Shown: positions 59,865-64,000 of the stretch, in pieces
How the letters are laid out: the number at the start of each line of letters is the position of its first letter
Numbering within the stretch: position 1 is the first letter of the stretch
Source: Littorina saxatilis
Taxonomy: Eukaryota; Mollusca; Gastropoda; Littorinimorpha; Littorinidae
Direction: 5' to 3'
Length of the DNA stretch: 64,000 bases
NCBI RefSeq assembly: GCF_037325665.1
Contig: NC_090248.1
Span: 24,723,640-24,787,639, forward strand
Notes under the pieces: generated by a model
Databases searched by the model: none
What the model was told of the DNA's origin: nothing
Seen by the model: only the letters and a program-made list of their open reading frames with translations
Translations under genes and position numbers: made by a program

Positions 59865-60619
59865 CAGAGGGGCAAAGATAGAGAGAAAGAGAGAGAGGAG
59901 AGGGGTCGGAGACTGAGAGTGAGAGAGAGACAGACAGACCAGACAGAAACAGAGACCATGAGAGAAGAGAGAGAGTGGGAACGAGAGAGAGAGAGAGAGA
60001 GAGCTTCCAAATATCTCAAATCTTCAACAATGTCTTTTATTTTGGCCTAAAATTGGCACTACTCAAATATCGCTTATGGCATTCATTACAACATGAGGTC
60101 AATTTTAGCCTCATGCACCTCTGCAGAAGGGGAGCGGGCACACTGCAGTTACATCTGTCATCATCCACGGGTCTCACTCTGTCAAAGTGGTTTCCGTTGG
60201 CAATTTTGATTGGTTCAGCGACTTTTTTGGCGGGAACTATTTTCCAAGTTTTATTTGCGAAAGATTTCCTCATCCTCATCCTCTTTGGGGTAAAACAATC
60301 GGGCCAAATAATCTGATGAGGTTTACATTTGTGCGTCACTTCTCTTTTGACGTCATATGGAGGAAAAAAAACTCTGTCAAGGCCGCAAAATTGGGAGATT
60401 TTTTTCCGTTTTAGTTTCGCTTGATCTTAAGCGGTAATCTTCTGCATTTAGAGACCAGAACGGGGGTCACCTAAAAAGAGGTGTTCCCGTATCCGAGGTC
60501 ATGCTAAGTGAGGTTTTCTTAGTCATACAAAGAAGGCTTTATGTCGGGACCAACACCCTGATTGATGTTATCAGAGGTGTGACCTTAAACGGTAGTGACG
60601 TTAACCGGGGAGTACTGTA
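59431..60619. mobile_element. 1.19-kb TIR element, TA-flanked, with GA arrays
   Basis: TACAGTACTCCTCGGATAAG at the left and CCGGGGAGTACTGTA at the right are inverted matches. GGATAAGATC-type motifs repeat near the left end. The middle (59695-60002) is GA-rich. No transposase is seen, so it is nonautonomous. Confidence 0.75.
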
Positions 60620-60700
60620 CTGCTAAAAACTATGTTAACTGGCATACGGATATTTGATGACAAACTTATCAGCACTTTCTAAGTACATGTACATAAAACT

Positions 60701-61080
60701 ACTTCTTCTTCTTCTTCTTCAGCGTTCCAGAATTTTCTGGTTACGTGTGAGCTCGTTTGTCCATTTGGGTTCCCCACACTATACTCTGAGAGCATAGTCA
60801 GCTCACTCCGCTTTCGTTGAGTAGGCATGCTGGGTATTTTCGTGTTTCCATAACCCACCGAACTCCGACATGGATTACAGGATCTTTTCCGTGCGCACTT
60901 GGTCTTGTGCTTGCGTGTACACACGAAGGGGGTTAAGTCACTAGCAGGTCTGCACATAAGTTGACCTGGGAGATCGGAAAAATCTCCACTCTTAACCCAC
61001 CAGGCGGCAGCGACCGGGATTCGAACTCACGACCTCCCGATTAGGAGGCCGACGTCTTACCACCACGCCACTGCGCCCGT
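60701..61080 (-). mobile_element. tRNA-headed SINE (head type A)
   Basis: Full copy in reverse with CATAAAACT on both sides (60692-60700, 61081-61089). On the minus strand: GACGGGCGCAGTGGCGTGGT head, GAGTTCGAATCCC B box and a GAAGAAGAAG tail. Its 3' body matches 30577-30956 (both have GAACCCAAATGG), unlike 61773-62158. Confidence 0.92.
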
Positions 61081-61448
61081 CATAAAACTAGTGACATGAA
61101 GGTATGCCCACAATGATCCAAGGGTATGTGTGAGAGACAAAGCAAAAGAGAGAAAGATAGAGAGAGAAAAGTGTAGGGGGAATGTGTGTGTGTGTGTGCG
61201 TGTGCGTGCAAGCGCCTGTTGTAGGACAAAAGCATGTGCACACAGTGGCACGCAAGAAATATTTTTTTCTGGTAAACATGCATAGTCACTGCAATAAAAC
61301 CGTACCAGCTTATTTACAAAAACGTAAGAGCATAAAACAAATCATTGCAGTGATATGGGAGAAACATTTTTCTCTCGTTAATATGCATACAGCATAGTCA
61401 CCGCAACAAAAACTTACCAGCTTATTTAGAATAAAACTATGAAAGAAA

Positions 61449-63842
61449 TCAGTAGTTGTCACTGATGGATCCATCTCCTCCAGAATCGTCTGAACTCTCC
61501 TTTGCTGTTGTGTCTTTCTCTGTCGTGTCCATCTCCTGCAGGACACAATTATTTTGCTCTCATTCACTCTGATCACTATCTTCACTTCATACGTATGTGC
61601 TGCAAGTAAAGCTCTTAATTAAGCGTGAACATTTTGAATAAAACAATTTCTAAAATCCACACACTTTCCCACACCTTCTTTAAAAACTTTCCCAATCTGA
61701 AAAAGGCTTCCAATTCCCAAATTGTGTGAAATGCATCAAGACCCAAATACGTAACAATTCACTGGATCAAAAAAGGACGGGCGCTGTGGCGGGGTGGTAA
61801 GACGTCGGCCTCTTAATCGGAAGGTCGAGGGTTCGAATCCCGGTCGCGGCCGCCTGGTGGGTTAAGTGTGGAGATTTTTCCGATCTCCCAGGTCAACTTA
61901 TGTGCAGACCTGCTAGTGGCTTATCCCCCTTCGTGTGTACACGCAAGCACAAGACCAAGTGCGCACGGAAAAGATCCTGTAATCCATGTCAGAGTTCGGT
62001 GGGTTATAGAAACACGAAAATATCCAGCATGCTTCCTCCGAAAGCGGCGTATGGCTGCCTTAATGGCGGGGTAAAAACGGCCATACACGTAATATTCCAC
62101 TCGTGTAAAAAACACGAGTGTACGTGGGAGTTTCAGCCCAAGAACGCAGAAGAAGAAGACTGGATCAAAACACAAAGGGAAGCAATCGCTCTACATATAG
62201 ACAGCATTATGCAGCAGTCTACTCGCACCTGAGAGAATAAAAAAAAGTATTGAAACAAGGGGTGCATGTGGCTATAGCAGCTATGCCGGAAGCCAGAATT
62301 CTTGCATTTTGATGGGTGTTCGGGCAGACAGTGTGATTGAAGAAAATACAGATCTGAAGCAATCATCTAGGAAAGTTCAGGCACAGCTTTTGGACACAAC
62401 TAAACGGGCGCAATGGCCTAGTGGACAAGACGCCGACCTTACTAGCGAAAGGTAGTGGGTTCGAATCCCGGCCGCACCTTGTGGGTTATGGGTGGAAATT
62501 TTTACGATCTCCCAGGTCAACTTATGTGCAGACCTGCTAGTGCCTTATCCCCCTTCGTGTGTACACGCAAGCACAAGACCAAGTGCGCACGGAAAAGATC
62601 CTGTAATCCATGTCAGAGTTTGGTGGGTTATAGAAACACGAAAATACCAAGCATACATCCCCCGAAAGCGGTGTATGGCTGCCTGAATGGCGGGGTAAAA
62701 ACGGTCATGCACGTAAAAACCCACTCATGCAAAAACATGAGTGAACGTGGGAGTTTCAGCCCATGAACGATGAAGAAGAATTGAGAGAATAAACAAGCAT
62801 TGAAATCAGGGGTGCATGTGGCCATAGCAGCTAGCCAGAATTTCTGCATTTTGATGGGTGTTCTGGCCTGAAGAAAATACAGATCGGAAGCAAGAGTCAA
62901 GAAAAGTTCAGGCAGAGTTTTTGGACCAAATGACAAAGTGATTCTCATCCTCACCACTTCACTGTCATCGTCATCATCAGGCATGGTCTCCTCTTCGTCT
63001 TCGTTGTTGGTGGTGGCCGACGTCTCGCTCTGAGCCTGGCTGGCCGACTGTGACAGGATCTCCTCTCCCTGTGACAAAAAGTTCACATAAGACTATCTAT
63101 GTTTTAGTAAAAAAAAGTCGTCACAGGTTATTGAAGGGTTGGTGGCAAGTCATAACTCGGAGAGAGGGGTAAAGTAGAGAAAAGAAATAGTAAGATAAAG
63201 AGTAAACAAGTTGCGTGAAGCGAAAAAACATTGTCAATCTGAAACTAAAAGATCAACACTAAAAAAACAGCAAACACCAAGACTACATGTACTAAGGCTT
63301 CGCTAGCCGAAACACTAAGACTGAAACGAGTCCAGCTTGTCTCCGCGAAGCATATGAACGTAGTGCGTGATTAACCTATTTTCTTTAACTGTGAGTACAT
63401 TTTCAGAGTAAACATGGCATATCTTTAAATTTTGGGATTCAAGAAATGATAAAGAATAAGATAAAATCATTTTTGGATCGATAACTAAAATTTTAATTTT
63501 AAATTAGAATTTTGAGATTTTTTTATGACCAAACTTATCAATTATTTTGTAAGCTTCCAAGCTGAAATGCACTCCCATAGTTCGGGCTTTGTCGATTTCT
63601 TGTATGTTAGCCTCACTTTATCGAAGTGGCATAACTCTGTCATGGTCAATAAAAAACAAAAACTGACAGCGTTATTTCCGGGAATCAATTATCACCTTGA
63701 GAGTTTTGTTCTTGAGGTTGCCCATCCAGAATGCTCTCTGACAGTTGTTGACAGACAGCATCTGTTTGACTCTCAGCACCAGTCTCTCCAGCGCTCGCTT
63801 CAGTACCGGCACCTGGTTGATCTGGCTCACGTCTTGTGTCCT
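61449..63842 (-). CDS. FANCD2: Fanconi anaemia group D2 protein, last three coding exons (5' partial)
   Basis: FANCD2 forms the ID2 clamp with FANCI and is monoubiquitinated at interstrand crosslinks and stalled forks. Coding exons, in reading order, are 63842-63696, 63068-62955 and 61535-61449 (stop 61451-61449). All are phase 0 with GT-AG borders, giving 114 codons plus part of the C-terminal helical repeat domain. VPVLKRALERLVLRVKQML and NNCQRAFWMGNLKN match the human NNCREAFWLGNLKN region, and GEEILSQ matches GEEIKSQ. The end is a long acidic tail (EDEEETMPDDDDDSE, then ESSDDSGGDGSISDNY) as in vertebrate FANCD2. The ubiquitinated lysine and most of the protein lie beyond the window. No frame disruption is seen. 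Confidence 0.93.
61773..62158 (+). mobile_element. tRNA-headed SINE (head type A), 12-bp target duplication
   Basis: ACTGGATCAAAA flanks both sides (61761-61772, 62159-62170). Head GGGCGCTGTGGCGGGGTGGT, B box GGGTTCGAATCCC, and a GAAGAAGAAG tail. It lies in the last FANCD2 intron, antisense to it as transcribed. Confidence 0.92.
62231..62935 (+). repeat. Intronic duplication flanking a SINE
   Basis: Two related blocks, 62231-62396 and 62784-62932, share GAGAATAAA, GGGGTGCATGTGGC, TTTTGATGGGTGTTC and GAAAGTTCAGGCA or GAAAAGTTCAGGCA. The SINE at 62404-62782 separates them. FANCD2 intron. Confidence 0.75.
62404..62782 (+). mobile_element. tRNA-headed SINE (head type A), divergent copy
   Basis: GGGCGCAATGGCCTAGTGGA head, GGGTTCGAATCCC B box and a GATGAAGAAGAA tail. 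No clear target duplication. FANCD2 intron. Confidence 0.85.
63069..63695. other. FANCD2 intron; weak repeat traces
   Basis: AT-rich with GAATAAGATAAAATCATTTT and AAGCTTCCAAGCTGAAATGC, which echo parts of the repeat at 14074-14887 on the opposite strand. No exon seen. Confidence 0.45.
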
Positions 63843-63948
63843 CTGCACACACACACGTAAACAGAATAACACTGATGATGATGGAGTCTCCCTTCAGTGT
63901 GGCGGATGAGTGGTGAACAATTCTTGTTTGCCTGACCAGCACCGGGAA

Positions 63949-64000
63949 AGTTTTATTTCATTTTCATAACTTTATTGTCCCAATGCTGGGAAATTCGGGT
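63949..64000 (-). mobile_element. SINE 3' end (third family), cut by window edge
   Basis: The minus strand reads AATTTCCCAGCATTGGGACA then ATAAAGTTATGAAAATGAAA, the tail of the family at 43654-43932. The rest lies past the window. Confidence 0.7.

Noticed and set aside
59567-60019. 150-codon serine/leucine ORF
   Set aside because: Antisense of GA arrays inside a nonautonomous element.

Overview
This is nuclear DNA of an animal, most likely a marine gastropod close to Littorina (periwinkle). Every gene is split by GT-AG introns, the proteins are of metazoan type, and the sequence is crowded with SINEs, MITEs and microsatellites. The gastropod assignment rests on protein similarity and on repeats I recognise from memory as abundant in Littorina; I ran no search.

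Three host genes are present. (1) Positions 1-6676, plus strand: the last eight coding exons of Rab GDP dissociation inhibitor (GDI), with a candidate 3' end near 8187. (2) Positions 12079-47563, plus strand: a complete 21-exon, 974-residue KDM7/PHF8/PHF2-type histone demethylase, with an N-terminal PHD finger, a JmjC domain carrying all iron ligands, a basic/acidic linker and the family's conserved C-terminal tail. Its promoter carries an ETS site, a ZNF143/Staf-type site and a 20-bp-pitch row of three TAATNNATTA palindromes. (3) Positions 61449-63842, minus strand: the last three coding exons of FANCD2, converging on KDM7.

Most of the window is introns and spacers filled with mobile elements. 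Intron 1 of KDM7 holds a 5.8-kb decayed DIRS-type tyrosine-recombinase retrotransposon (14888-20704) whose inverted terminal repeats and internal complementary region can be read directly; it sits inside an older roughly 0.8-kb repeat. The GDI-KDM7 spacer holds a tRNA-headed SINE and a foldback element with 236-238-bp arms and a 9-bp target duplication (Mutator-like). Two related families with hairpin starts occur five times in introns and carry many nuclear-receptor-type half-sites, including perfect DR1 pairs. A piggyBac derivative (49844-50555) keeps the start of its transposase gene. At least seven copies of a small TA-flanked MITE and more than ten SINE copies or fragments are scattered through.

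KDM7 also carries three unusual intronic tandem arrays: about 35 units of a roughly 37-bp TG-rich repeat directly behind the exon 12 donor, about 28 units of an exact 45-bp repeat in intron 17, and a 131-bp triplication of the splice acceptor of exon 15. The last could make alternative acceptors that lead straight to a stop codon. I see no CRISPR array, operon or bacterial feature, and no true tRNA or rRNA gene; all tRNA-like sequences here are SINE heads.
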